From positions 23,064,001-23,128,000 of the forward strand of contig OX579639.1 of the NCBI GenBank assembly GCA_951230915.1: 64,000 nt of DNA. Reading direction: 5' to 3'. The translations under genes were made by a program, and so were the position numbers. Positions 1 through 12,480 of the stretch are shown here, piece by piece. Under the pieces are notes generated by a model, which was not told the origin of the DNA, made no database searches, and saw nothing but the letters and a program-made list of their open reading frames with translations. This stretch comes from Antitrichia curtipendula (taxonomy: Eukaryota > Streptophyta > Bryopsida > Hypnales > Leucodontaceae). Position 1 is the first letter of the stretch, and each line of letters opens with the position of its first letter.

Positions 1-1142
1 TCAAGTCTTTGGGCTCCAAATTTAAAAATTCAACACTGTGCAGTTTTGACTTTGAGGCTGTGTCTCAATCAAAAAGTTCAGTGAGGGGTTCTTACTCCCA
101 ACCACCCTCAACCGACTCCAGGGATTGCAACTTGGCCACCTCACCTTCACAATGCTCCAGAATCAACTTATATTTTATTGCTACAGAAAATTAGAGTTTT
201 TTGGGAGCAGACTTTGGCCAATTCCATTCGAGCTTGGGTCAAGATTTTCCCAATTCTTTCATACTATACTAAATTATGAGACTCAAATGCATCAACCTAG
301 TTACAAATAGCAAAAATAGGCTTCCTCATCCTAAAGTTGATCGCCACATTGGCAATATGGAAAAATCCAAAAAAATTACATTGCTCTCCATCAGTGTTTG
401 TTTTTTTCTTTTTGGAGAAGGAGTTAATTGTTTCTTCAATATTCATGTGATACTTGAGTGACATTTGGTAATATCTACATGAAAACTAGGTGATGTCTAG
501 GTAAAATTTGTTTACTAGTATTAGAATACAACAGTGAAACAAACACTGCTCCCTGTGCTCATCATGGGCCAGGGAAAATTGATCCCCTCCTTGTCCCAAC
601 GAAAGATAATATTAAAAAAATTGTCCCCTATTTTGTGCTGCATTTATTAATAATTCTTCGTCTATCCTACCTAATTTGGGGCCTCTGATTGCAAATATGA
701 ATTCAGAATTTCAAAATATTATCGTATGTTGCAAATAAAAAATTCCAGTGTTTATCTCTGTAAGGGCAATGAGGGGGTCAATTCACCCTGGCCGTGCTTC
801 TCGGGTACCGACTTCTCCACTCCCAAGCAGCACGTTTTCGTACCGTCCGCGGTCAAGCCAAGGTTGCCGTGTTCTTTCTGCAGCAGGATACTCACCGAAT
901 CACCGTCGAATCTGAAGAAAAACACGCAGTCGGGGCGGAGAACGCCGACTCCAGCAGCACCGAGACGTGAAGTGTAATGTACGCGCAGACTGCGCGTGAA
1001 ATATAGTGCAGAGATGCAGGCCTTTTGCAGTACATTGCAACTCGATCTCCCACAACAATATTACTCATCAGCAACTGCAAGCCTCTTCAATAGCACTACT
1101 ACCACAGACCTTGTGTGTTGAAGGAAACATAGTTCCGATCAG
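1..1142. other. Upstream intergenic DNA and probable promoter of the four-helix membrane gene
   Basis: The first 780 bases are AT-rich and show no gene. From about 780 to 980 the sequence becomes richer in C and G and holds CpG-containing stretches, as expected near the start of a transcription unit. Short open frames here have no recognisable protein character. A TATA-like string is present near 1250, but it lies inside a duplicated leader segment, so I do not assign it as the core promoter. Confidence 0.4.
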
Positions 1143-1386
1143 AACAACTTGTGCAAGTCGATCCCTACCAACGCCGGCCAGTTGTGATTTGGAACTCAGA
1201 AATAAGTTGCGTTTTTGCTTCAGCAGAAGAAATTAAGTTCACCTTGTGTGGCGTATATAGTTCAGAAAAGCTTATGCAAGTCGATCTCTACCATTGCCGA
1301 GTCTTGCAACACAAGTGTTACATCTAGTTGTGATTTTTGAAAGCCATTGGGTTTTGCTCCAGTAGAAGAAAGTAAGCCCAGGCACC
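1143..1386 (+). repeat. Tandem duplication in the leader of the membrane-protein gene
   Basis: Two diverged copies lie head to tail. The phrase gcaagtcgatc followed by ctacc occurs near 1153 and 1276. The phrase ttttgctycagyagaagaaa occurs near 1212 and 1351. The offset between copies is about 123 to 139 bases, so the copies differ by an indel. The second copy runs into the first codons of the longest open frame, which argues that those codons are really untranslated leader. Confidence 0.65.
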
Positions 1387-1415
1387 TACTTACTTGTAGC
1401 AGTGTTGCCATAGCC

Positions 1416-2036
1416 ATGGCGCAAGGCCGCCAGTCTCGATGTCACTGCACGTTGCCTTTCAGCCTGCACTTGACGGTAATGATTTTAGGCATCATCGGGT
1501 TCATCCTCACCACTACAGTAACAGTCCTCGTCTTCCAGAGCTCCGACTGGTACAAGAGCACCGGCACCAACGTCAACAGTGCGAAAGGCTCCGCCATCTG
1601 GTTGCTCCTCTCCACCGTCGTGATCTTCCTCTCAGGGTTACAGGGCCTTCTCACTCGCCCGGGCACCATCTGGTTCAGGTGCCACATCTTCCTGTCGGTC
1701 ATCAACCTCATCAACCTGGGCGTCTTGGTCGTGGCCTTCATCGTCGGCGGGAGTTTACTCTTTCTCATTTACTTGGTGGCCGTGTTCGCGCTGGAGCTTT
1801 GGGTGACGATTCTGAGGGTTTGTTGCCAGCCCAGGAAGGAACCGGAAATGGGCATGACGGAGCTTCCGGTAGCTAATGTCGGTGGAGTGCAAGGGCATGC
1901 GGTGGACATGCCAGCGACAGGGATGCCGTTCCAACCGATTTACAAAGTGGAGCCGCGTCCGGAAGCGGCTGGAGGGCCCGTGGTCTATGGCCATAGCCAA
2001 GGACGCACTTATGATCAGTTCGAGGAGGTGAGGTGA
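1416..2036 (+). CDS. Small four-transmembrane protein of unknown function
   Basis: This is an intronless gene of 206 codons. The open frame extends upstream to 1347, but I chose the ATG at 1416. It has a strong plant initiation context (gccATGGC), and the upstream codons are a copy of the duplicated leader. Four hydrophobic helices are visible at about residues 17-40, 58-79, 88-111 and 113-135. Helices 3 and 4 are nearly continuous, and a short extracellular loop (around residues 41-57) contains SSDWYKS. After a di-cysteine (VCCQPR) comes a roughly 70-residue polar tail rich in Met, Pro and Gly, predicted to be cytosolic. The di-cysteine beside helix 4 is a possible acylation site. Codon use is much more GC-rich than the flanks. 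The layout resembles plant tetraspan or MARVEL/CASP-like proteins, but I see no signature that places it in a family, so the function is left open. Confidence 0.72.
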   Translation: MAQGRQSRCHCTLPFSLHLTVMILGIIGFILTTTVTVLVFQSSDWYKSTGTNVNSAKGSAIWLLLSTVVIFLSGLQGLLTRPGTIWFRCHIFLSVINLINLGVLVVAFIVGGSLLFLIYLVAVFALELWVTILRVCCQPRKEPEMGMTELPVANVGGVQGHAVDMPATGMPFQPIYKVEPRPEAAGGPVVYGHSQGRTYDQFEEVR

Positions 2037-2703
2037 GCTGCACACAACAGACATGTGTAGCATAAGAAAATCGTCCACTGGTGTAAGCAAATGGGCGATT
2101 TAGCATAATCTGTATATATACTTTAGAGTATGATCCTCTGGAGTTTGAAAGTAGCCATTGAACTAAATGGGAAATGGAATCAAAATAGAGTACGTAGTTT
2201 GAAGAATAACGGGTTTTTTTTACATGGGAGGCTGAATTCAAGATGTTTTGATTATACCGGTAGTTTTCCTAGGGAAGCTTGCTGTCACTGTCGCTCTCGC
2301 TAGCTTGCGGCAAAGTAAGTTATGCAGTAGACTGGCTGCAATTGTAAAACAGTTCAAGGTTGTGGACTGCAACCTCAATAGTCTTCCACTGGATTTGAGT
2401 TTAGCCAACTCGATTGAATTCTTAGAAATGCAAAGATTCAGTACAAAAGATTTTAACGATTATGGAGGCAAATTGGCTTGCAGAACTGCATTTGACAAAC
2501 TCTAGTAGTTGCAACATTTGTAAACATTTGCAATAGCATCCCCTTACATAAGAAACATAGTATTTTTTCGTTTTGCCAGAACTGGAATTGTAACACGAGA
2601 GCTTTCAAAATTCGGTTGAAAATGTGTAAGGACAAATAAGTGAATAAAATTTTGACAGTGGGTCTTGACACTGAGCAATTACTGTAATAGATTTGTCAAG
2701 GCT
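2037..2703. other. 3' flank of the membrane-protein gene
   Basis: This is probably the 3' untranslated region and downstream intergenic DNA. It is AT-rich with no frame I trust. No clear polyadenylation signal can be assigned by eye. Confidence 0.4.
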
Positions 2704-3601
2704 TTAACCCTTTAGTGACCGGTCAACCACATTTTGGTTGATTTATGGACTCTATGCTCATTGTAGGTCACAATACACCTAACTTGTAAAAATCCAAAGA
2801 GGAACGGAGTTAGAGCATCTTTAGATGCTCACTTTAAACCAATTTGTTTGGCAAGGCATGCAATAATGTGTGAGCTATGCTAGTTTGAAGGAATCTGTGC
2901 TAGCCAAGGAAATGTACAAATAAGCTTCAATCTTGACAAATTTTTTTATCAAAATACATGAGCCATGAAGGCAACAATGTTGCTTGGCAAGCCCACTACC
3001 GTCTAATCCATGAAATCCAAGGATGTACATGGATTAGATAAGGTAGGAGGGCCAAAAACTACCCATCTAAGAGTTGAAATTGAATTTTGGGGAGGTAAAA
3101 AATTTTGAATTATATTTCATTCAAATTTCCTTGAAAAACAAGTAGAATTGGCATCTAATCCAAGATATTTCATAATTTTGAAACTTTATGGAATTAGTTA
3201 TGAATTTTTGAAGTTGAAACGGTAGAGGTTTAAAAACCATGAAATGTACATTTTTTGTACATTCTTGTGAAGATGGAAAACCAACATGTACAAACAATGT
3301 ATATTTGAGGAGTGGAGTGTTTTAGAGTGTGAGAATTTTGAGCCACCTACTTTAGAGACACTTTTTGCTTGGTTGTAGTAGATTCAGTTTTCACATCAAT
3401 CTTTGAGCCATTCTCATATCTAAATGAAAGCTTTGATCACCTTCATTCTTGTGGCAATACATTGCCAAGGCCTTGTAGCCTCAATTTCTACGGTCCAATC
3501 ATATTTATCTGGCTCAAAGCTCATCCCAAAACAACTTTTTAAAAGTATAAATTGAAAAAATGACTCGCCCCCGAAATCAACCACGGTCACTAAAGGGTTA
3601 A
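2704..3601. mobile_element. TTAA-flanked, piggyBac-like non-autonomous transposon
   Basis: The element (2708-3597, 890 bp) begins CCCTTTAGTGACCG and ends with its exact reverse complement, CGGTCACTAAAGGG. Both ends abut TTAA (2704-2707 and 3598-3601). A second shared word, GGTTGATTT, follows the perfect 14-bp repeat at both ends, so the inverted repeat is longer but imperfect. A TTAA target duplication with ends starting CCC is the hallmark of the piggyBac superfamily. No transposase frame is present, so this would be a non-autonomous copy. A smaller TA-flanked element is nested inside at 3041-3351. Confidence 0.72.
3039..3353. mobile_element. TA-flanked AGGTAG-type MITE nested in the TTAA element
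   Basis: It starts AGGTAGGAGGGCC (3041) and ends in the approximate reverse complement ...GAGCCACCTACTT (to 3351), with TA on both sides. It is 311 bp and non-coding. The ends match four better-preserved copies elsewhere in the window, which supports the call despite terminal mismatches. Confidence 0.5.
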
Positions 3602-6600
3602 TCTCTTTTCTTCCCAAGAGTATTGGCAGCACTCTGGAAAATGCAAGGGTGCTTCTGACAACCATTCTAAAGAAAACACGCCTAATGTTGTCGAATTCAG
3701 AATTTGAGCATGGTTCCATAATTAAATTGTTAAATTTTTTGTTGAATTTTATTGGGAGTCAGAAAGGTATTCAACATTCTCTTTGTACACATGCAATTTT
3801 TGGACAACAAATGAATAAACAATGAATCTTCAAAGTCTGAAAATAGGTGTACCCAAAATTGCCCCTCTAGAGGTTCCCCTATTCTGAGAACAAATTGCAA
3901 AAAATTCATAGAAGATGCGGTCGCCAGGTATGTCACCCCTTTCTGATGTAACGGCAATTTCGAGGCATGATGAGAGGAAAACTCTCCTTTGCAGATTCTT
4001 GCAACTGATCTAGAATTCAGAAACTTGGTCGGACTTACCAGCAAGTGGTGTAAGCTTGCTTGACTTGACTCAATATCTATGGTTATGGACATTCGCATTT
4101 GAATGGAAATGGGGGTTTGTCCACTGTCACTCACAGCGTTCTACAGCCTCCCACTTTGAAATTGCATAAGAAAATCATACGCAGTGCTGATTTTCTTATC
4201 TCAACAGACTTGGCTCTTGTACCCAAAGATGTCTCCACTGCTTTATTGTGATCTCCCAAAAAACAGTCCTACATAATTACGTCAAAATGCGAGCTTAGTA
4301 TCCTCCTCAATACATGGCAATAATTTGTAATACAACGTTTGCTCACCAAGACTGCGCATCGAAGCTTTTCGTTTTATCCTGCGAGACTACGCTCGGGAGA
4401 CTGAGGTAGTGAAAGAGGGGTCACAGAATCGCATTGCAAAAGCCATTGTAGTTCAAGTCCAGGGTGCGGATGTTCAACACAAGGGTATACTTGCATCCCT
4501 GAAATCGAAGGAGGGATGCCAGGAAACAAGCCTACTCCTGAAGGACTCAGTGTATTAATATGACCAATTCAATTGATCATATCGTGAAATGTATAACTCA
4601 GACCGTGCCAAATTTTTATATCATCAGAACCAGAAATGAACATTACATTTTCTAGTTTAAGATTAGATAGAAATTGAACAAAAGAAAGTACCCATATGAT
4701 CTACTCAGAAATGGAAAATAGTGGCAAGAGAGCTGCGCATGATCAACAACTATTTGAGGAAGCGCTGAAGAATGGTACTCAAAGAAACAGAGTAGATTTT
4801 ATCGCACCAGCGGTGCCAGAGCTTCTCTTAGTGATTGTTGATCATGGCCTCATGCTTCCGATTTTGCACCTGGAACACATTCCAGGCACTTGTTTCCATC
4901 AATCTCATAACCACGCACCGGCTTAACCTTGACCTTAAACAACCTGAAGGACTATGAATTCACGACCAGTTTGATTGATCGTATTGTAAAATTAAATCAT
5001 AGAATTCAGATGGGGCCAAATGATATACCACTAGGATGTATCAATGGGTAAAATTTCATGAGTTTCATAAAAAAATAAAACAGAATCAGACAATTGAATT
5101 TCTACATATGACATACTCAAAAACGTCAAAGAAAAACTCTCACCACCCGAAAGCCTCTCAAGTTTTGATGGCCCTGACCTTGTCTAAGACCTTAAAGCGA
5201 CCCCACATCATCCTTGGATCATCAAAGTTTGCACGTTTGTTCTGTTTGTGTAATCTCAGAAAAAATTAGAAAGGAGGAGGAAAATACCATTTTTTAAATT
5301 GTAAATTCATGAATACTTTTTGAGTCCTGAAAATGGTGACAATTAAAACATCACCTACCTGACCAGATATGTACTTGACAAGTCACCTTTTCGTACTGCT
5401 GATATCTAGAAGAAGCTTCCAGGAATTCAAACGACGTTGGTCACTCGCCCGGCTAAAGGTCATTTCCGTCTTACTCTTACGTAAGGTAAAAGAAAGTTGT
5501 GCCACCGACCCTTGTTTCCCAAACGGGCAATCATCAGAAGAAAGAAAAAAAATATAAGGTTCTGAGAAGGTGTGACCACCCATCGCCAACCAACACCCCA
5601 TTGGCAGTCAATAGGGTGGTAGAAATGCAGCTGAGGCTGGGATTAATTTTCAAACATGAGTTCTTGACTTCCTACCATCAATTCCTCCATTCTCTTCATG
5701 ACACATTAGCTTGGTTTTTGGAGTGCCAAAGTGAACAAGAAGTAGTCTCTTAAATGAGCGGTTTTAGAAGAGTCTAGACATTGGCTATTGGTCATGCACA
5801 CTTTTGTCCTTCCAAAATTCATAGTAATTTCAGTTCAAGCGATAAAATTACCAAATTTTGGCAATCTATCCCTGCACCTATGAAAATATTGCCTTTGCCC
5901 TCTTGTACTCCACATCATGTTTGTAGTGGCTTAATATTTGGTCGGTTATGGGTGGTCACACCTTAATTGTGGAACATTCTAGAATCTCCACATTGCTCAA
6001 TTCCAACTCTTGCAGTGCCTATAACTTTTGTTTACCTTATGGGAGAACCACGCATTGTCTACCAGGGACCCATCCCCAACTTGTAGTGTGTACTATTTCC
6101 AACCAAGGCTGCAATTAATTTTGCAACCAAAGCTTTGAATTTGTTTTTTTTCCTTTTCAAAGTTAAGACTAATCGAGTCATGACACATGTTCCAAAACAG
6201 TGAGCAGAAAATAGTTCTTGAATGATCGGCATTTGGACAAGCTGCCGGCTTCCAATGCCAATTCATAGTACTTTCAATTCAAGACATAAAATTACAGAAA
6301 AAAAAATTCCAATCCCCTTGATTTCTATCTTCCTACTTGGTAGAAAATTTACATGCCTTATACATGCACAGATCACTTAAGTGGTCGACAATGGGTGGTT
6401 CTACTACAGATGTGTCTTGTCGTTGTGGCCCTTCTGTCCAATTTGGCTGTACAACTTAAATTGATAGAGACCTGGGAACTATATTAAGTTATTGGGTGAG
6501 TCCAACAATTGATGGATTGTTCAATGTTTTTGCTTCTTAGGCAAAATAGCATACACGAACAAGTGTACTGTACTGTATTGTGACATGACAGTTTACCAGT

Positions 6601-9236
6601 ACTCATCCTGGCTTACTCCAAACAAAGTCTACATGCACGTGGGTGTGAGAATTACATGTATCTCCACTTTTTTGCGGCATTTGGACCTACGGTGTGAAAG
6701 TAATGAAATTTCAAATTTTTTATAAATTAAAAAAAACAAAATAATCTTTTATTTTGGAAAAATCATAACTTTCACACCACACGCCCAAATGCCACAAAAT
6801 AAAGCTTTTGCACTCTTTTGTGCATTAAAAAATATTGAATTTTATAGTTTTTATAAATTAAATTTTTATTTTTATTTTTATTTTGGTTTTGGCAATGGCA
6901 TAGGGCACACTAGCCTATACCTTAAATGAAGTTGTTTTGTTTTGTTTGTTTGTTACAGTGAGATCTCTTAGACCATATGTCCTCTAGTTGCATTCTTGGT
7001 ACCATTGGAAAGCCCTCAATGAAGAGGGTGCACAGACTTTGTTTTGTGGCATTTGGACATATGGTGTGAAAGATACTAAATTTTTGAAGTTTCTATGAAC
7101 TAAAAAAACTTTAAAATTACCTTTACTTTTATTTTGATTGTGGCAATTGCACATGACACAAATAGTTATAATTAAATAAGGAATCTTTGTGCTCCATCTT
7201 ATCAGGAATAGTGTTCCATCTAGTCGTATTTGGACTCTGACTAAAGTGGATATTCTCCTAGACACCATTTTATTATTGTGTCCAATTACTATTATTAGAT
7301 AAATTGAACTTTCATATTCTCTTATTGGCAAGTGAAATGAGGTTTTAATGCACCATAATTGCGACATTTGGATATTATATGCAAAAGTTATGAGTTGCAG
7401 GGTCAATTTTTTTTTGTATATGTCCTAAAATCATTTCTTCAACATACATACATACTGATTTGGAAGATGTACATAGGATGATGATGGTGCTTTTAGGCAA
7501 GGTGCCATTATGCATGTACCCACCCTAGTATTATGAAAAGTAAGTTGGGAATCCAATTTATGTGATGGGTTTGCCATTTTCCCTTGGCAAGCTTAATTTT
7601 TGTGGAACACCCATCAAATCAATGACATGCTACCATTCTAAGAACATGGAAGTGGCCTGACCTTCAATAAATTTGTAGTGAACATGGAAACATGCTTTAC
7701 AATTTGCTCTCTGATTAGGGGCTGCAAAGGTCTTAAAACGTTTTTAGTTTATACTTCTCCACAAATATCAGTAGCTAACTGGAGTATGTATTTGCATAAT
7801 GCTAAGATTATGACAATTGCAATAAATTTCAATGGCTAAATCTTTGAAGTTTCTGAACATCTTCACTTGCTTAGTAGTTTTAATCATAAAATGACCTAAA
7901 TCCCCCTTCAATGAGGTGCCTCTTTTAATGCTCATTCTACAAAGTATTTGAATTCTTATCCAATTTTATTTTATTTGGACTGTCAATAAGGCATGGTTGT
8001 ATTTGGGGTGCATGCAATATAATCATGTTGAATACATTGTCTCTCTCTAAGTGAAGGTATAGGTTCCATCCTTTCAAAAAGAGTATTTGGTATTTAGGGT
8101 GCTTTTTTAAGTTTTCAAATAGAGTTAAAACTTGACTTTAAAAAAACTTTGGTTAGATAGTTTCTCTAAAAATTAAAAGGATTCTCTTTTAATCCAAAAA
8201 TAGATCTTAAAAAATTCAAAAGTGCTAAAATACAAGTCTCTCTCTTTATATTTTTTATATTTTTATATTTTTCAAATTTCAAAACATTTTTTCCATGCAA
8301 AATATAAAATAATTAATATGACGTAACTTTAAACTCTGAAGGACCATCTTTGCAAATTTTGAACAACAAATGAATAGAAACATGCCCCATCAACTCCCGC
8401 ATCAACTTACACATACTAGGATCTTTTTCATTTGTTCAAATGCTTGTAGATACTTATGTTAATCTCCTAACATTTGTATTGTATAAATTTCAAGACCTTT
8501 AATTGAAAATTTCCAATAGTTCAAAGACTACACATACAATGTATTGAATTTAGCAATTAATATTCAAGGGTAGTCTAATTTTCAAAAATGTAAGGATGTA
8601 TTATAAGGTGTGGACAACTTTGGTAAATTAGTGCGTGCAAACTAATAGAATAAATGAATGTAATTTTTTTTGCAATTTGGTCATTGGGATAATAGATTAG
8701 ATGGAGATTATTTTTGCTTTTGCACACTAGGAGATTTGCATTTTCATTGTTGGAAGTTAGTTCAATGAGGCTGTGCATGAGTATGGTGAACAAGTGACAA
8801 ACCATCTTTACAAGTGACTTGCTTTTTTGAAGTAATGAAGTTTTGTAGCATTAGTAGAAATGTTCTTTCTACAAGGAGCTTATCCACAGTCTTTCAAGGC
8901 ATTTTATCATTTCTTTCAAGTGGTGGCAATAAAATCCAACTTGTAACAATTTACAGGTAGATTTTTTATTTTTTATTTTAAAGATTTATACTTTGTTCAT
9001 TTCAATTTTGATGACTTCATCTATTTACTAACGATCCTTGGCATCCAAATTTGAATTTAAAAAAAAATTAGATTTAAAGAATTCACTCCTAAAATTTCAC
9101 ATACTTATTAATCCCTATAGTTTTGAAGTGATTTAAGGTCTAAAATTGCTTCAAAATATTTATATTGAAAGCAAAATTGTGATATTCAGCTATATTTATT
9201 TTCTAATAAATCCAACCTTAGGATTTTTTAGTTGAC
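3602..9236. other. Gene-free AT-rich intergenic DNA
   Basis: I find no protein family, RNA gene or intact transposon in this stretch. Two diverged copies of a segment occur at about 4530-4740 and 4950-5140; both contain a gatcatatcgtgaaat/gatcgtattgtaaaat phrase and an atatga(t/c) phrase. Another diverged pair containing catttggac(c/a)ta(c/t)ggtgtgaaag lies at about 6675 and 7050. These look like old repeats. Open frames here are short and have no consistent protein character. Confidence 0.5.
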
Positions 9237-9436
9237 NNNNNNNNNNNNNNNNNNNNNNNNNNNNNNNNNNNNNNNNNNNNNNNNNNNNNNNNNNNNNNNN
9301 NNNNNNNNNNNNNNNNNNNNNNNNNNNNNNNNNNNNNNNNNNNNNNNNNNNNNNNNNNNNNNNNNNNNNNNNNNNNNNNNNNNNNNNNNNNNNNNNNNNN
9401 NNNNNNNNNNNNNNNNNNNNNNNNNNNNNNNNNNNN
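9237..9436. other. Assembly gap (200 N)
   Basis: Exactly 200 undetermined bases, a conventional placeholder size, so the true distance across this point is unknown. Both sides are AT-rich intergenic DNA. Open frames reading through the Ns are artefacts. Confidence 0.99.
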
Positions 9437-12400
9437 GGAATGAACTTTTGGGATATCTTTTGAAGTTTACTAGCTATTTTCTTTGAATTTTCATATTCAA
9501 CCAAATTTTCAAGTACTGAGTCTAATTTTTTGTTCTATGTTTTACATTAAATAAAAAATTTATCAATTTTTTCATCAATTTTTTTTCAATTTTTTCAAAT
9601 TACAACCGTTTTGTTTCTTGTATTCCACAAACTACGGCAAAGTGCTTTGAAAGCGCCCACTAACACAAACATACATTTTACTTTCTTCAATGCGCCAATG
9701 GTATACTTTTCAGGAGTTGGTTGCTTTTAATGACCACTGCGTTTATACTTCAAAATTTTGTAACTAGTTCCACGAAGGTCCAAAATATATGTAATGACGT
9801 GGGTTAGATGCCAATTCCATTTTTTTTCCTACTAAAATTTACCTTTAATTATTTCAAGGAGTTTACCTTCCCCCAAATGCAATCAGCTCTTACCTTAGAA
9901 AGATCGCTATCATTACCTTAACAATGAACTAACCGGTGATTGACACTTGTCTTCCTGGGCAAGACTCCCAACAGGACCAATCCCGGCCAACGAAAACCAA
10001 GGGGTTTCGGATAACTGAGAAAAAGCTGCCTTGGAAATTGCCAGGACTGTTTCTTTTGAAATCAGTTGAAATTAGATCTTTTTAAGACCCGGGAAAAGAT
10101 TCCCCGGCTTCCAGAAAGGGCTCGCCTCCAGAAAAATTTCCTGACGTGGCAGTCCACTTGCATCGTATTCCATTTTGGAGGAGAAGGGCGGTCAGCGGGC
10201 TGACAGAAAAAAAAAATGACAAGGGAGAGTCTTTCAGTCCTGCAAAGTTTTAAACGGAGCCCGTCAGAGTGGCACTCAATCAAGGAATTTTTTGGGACCT
10301 TGAAACCAGAGAAACTGAGGTTGGAGTTTTGAACTCTAGTTTGGAGTTATGCACTCTCATTCAAAGAACGTATCCGCCTCTTTGGATTTGAACTGGTAAG
10401 CGCCTAAAATTTGACAATTTCATGAAAGTGGAGGCTAAATATCCACCTTTCAGTATTTTTGTAAATTGGTTAGTTGTCAATCCTATCATTGATTTTTTTA
10501 TATGGTTAGTTCATTGTTAACTAGAGCAAACCAGTCATTTATCGCACACATTCCAAAATTGGTCAACAATTGTTGCCAATTACTGTACACTAATTGCCCA
10601 ATTCAACTACCAATTCAATTGTGATGAAAACAAATTTTTACATCACTTTCCAGTGACCTCACATTGTGTATGGTGAAGGGTTGCAAGGAATTTTTTTATT
10701 AGATTTTAGATGCATAACTCTTAAATTGCAATAAATTTTATAGGAAGAAATATTTTTGCATTATGTTTTTCAAAGGTGAATCTTAATATGGCATTGAATA
10801 ATCACGTCAAATTTCTAAACATGAAAGTCTCTATATTTATTTGGAGAAGGATTTGAATTTTGTGTATGTGTGTGGATTGACAAATTTAATATAGTGCCCT
10901 TTTGGAAATTGATCGGTTGGTGTTCGAAAATGGAGGATCCCGAACCGGATCTTGGATTAGAAATGTGTCGAATCAATGTTCGGGGAGAACAAAAAATAAG
11001 CACGGTTATAGGGCGCCACGGTACTTCATACACGGTGACAGGCTCGTCCTTTGTACAGCTAACTCTCGCTAAATTTAGCCACACTGCAGCAGACCCTACA
11101 AAGCGGGCATGCACCAAAATCCAACAGGCGTCACTGCGTCAGGAATGACCGCGCCCATGGTGGGACCTAAAACAGAGCAGCTGATGCGATCGGGCAGTGA
11201 GGTGCAAGCGAGCGAGACGGAGAATTTTTTTTCGCAGAAAGTTGTGGGAAGTGTCGCCGTTGAAGAACACAATTTTTTTGCTGTGAGTAGTGTCTCGAGC
11301 ATGAACGAGGAAGAAAGGAATACTACGCTGTTAGCAACTGGATTCTAGAATACGACCGAAATCTTGTGGAGTACTGCGAAACAAGTACTAGTGCAGGTCA
11401 AAACGTGAAGGAACCCCGCAATTATTCGTGTACCCTCGATGCAAGTTCCGTAGCACTGACTCAGTTGTCGGCTTTCGTCGTGGCCCTCTCGCTAGCTGGA
11501 TTGGACCCTACCACACTTGTCAGGTCCCTTAAGAGGATTTTCGCTTCGGCAGAAACGCTCTCCTCGTTGCGCAGAGATGTGTGTGAAGAATTTGTGTGAG
11601 GAATCGGCACTGCGCTGATAAAAGATTTCAGGGTTTGCAATTTGACGATGGAGTCGTGGTGCTGATTATTGTAATTTGAATCATTCCCGGAACTTTTGCG
11701 GAAAAAGTTGTGGCTCTTAGTCTGCGTGCTTCTGTATCTGTGGACTTTTCTTTTCCGACATTTTCTTTTCGCGGAGTGTAGTATTGCTGCTAGATCTGCT
11801 TCAACTCTGGTTATGGAGTATTCAGCTACGACTTTTTCAATTCTTGAAACTTTCGATTCTTAATTAAGGTACAGTCGTCTACTATTTTGGCCTACTATGA
11901 GGTTCTGAGGTTGCAACAGAATGATATGCTTGTTGTTGGCGAGGGATGCAAATTTCGCAAAGATTCCTAGCTGTCTGTCGGAAGGGAGAGCTGATCATCA
12001 TCAGCTGAGTGACGCACAATCCGGTTTGCGATTAATGGGAGCAGTTAAAATATTAGGGCTCAAAACCACGGTGGCACCTGGAGTTGCACAGTTTCATGCT
12101 TTCGTTACCGTTCTCCGGCTTTTCTTCGAATCTAGTTTGCTTGAGTTTTTGCGACGCATCTTGAATTCGAAAATTATTTTCTTAAGGAAATTAGCGTGTG
12201 GTCCAAGAAACGACTCCGACCAGAGTTCACTGAACGAGCTGCAATAACGGTAGTATGCTAACCGTGGCCGAGTGCTGGTGTACTTTTCATGCGATTTGGA
12301 AAACTGTCCTGAAAAAAGGTTAGAGCGCAAAAGGTTGGGCCGGAGTAGCTGTGGCGGTGACACTGGCCACACTAGAGTAACGGTATAACCTAATTAACGG

Positions 12401-12480
12401 CAGCACACACCTGATTCTTGTTTGCGGAATTCGTCACATTCTACACTAGATTTCCAATGCGCAAGTGAAGTGGAATCACA
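9437..12480. other. Intergenic DNA upstream of UGT80
   Basis: The segment 9650-9890 is a diverged copy of repeat sequence also seen near 39590-39910; they share a run of the form cttcccccaaatgcaatYagctctt. From about 10900 onward GC content rises, and several frames of 75-110 codons overlap on both strands (for example 10870-11148, 11109-11348 and 11921-12247). None resembles a known protein or carries a convincing splice structure, so I annotate no gene. Confidence 0.45.

Noticed and set aside
9196..9504. Open frames on both strands across the N-gap
   Set aside because: They consist mainly of undetermined bases and have no support.
10870..11348. Overlapping frames of 79-100 codons with moderate GC
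   Set aside because: They overlap on both strands, match no family and lack splice or start context.
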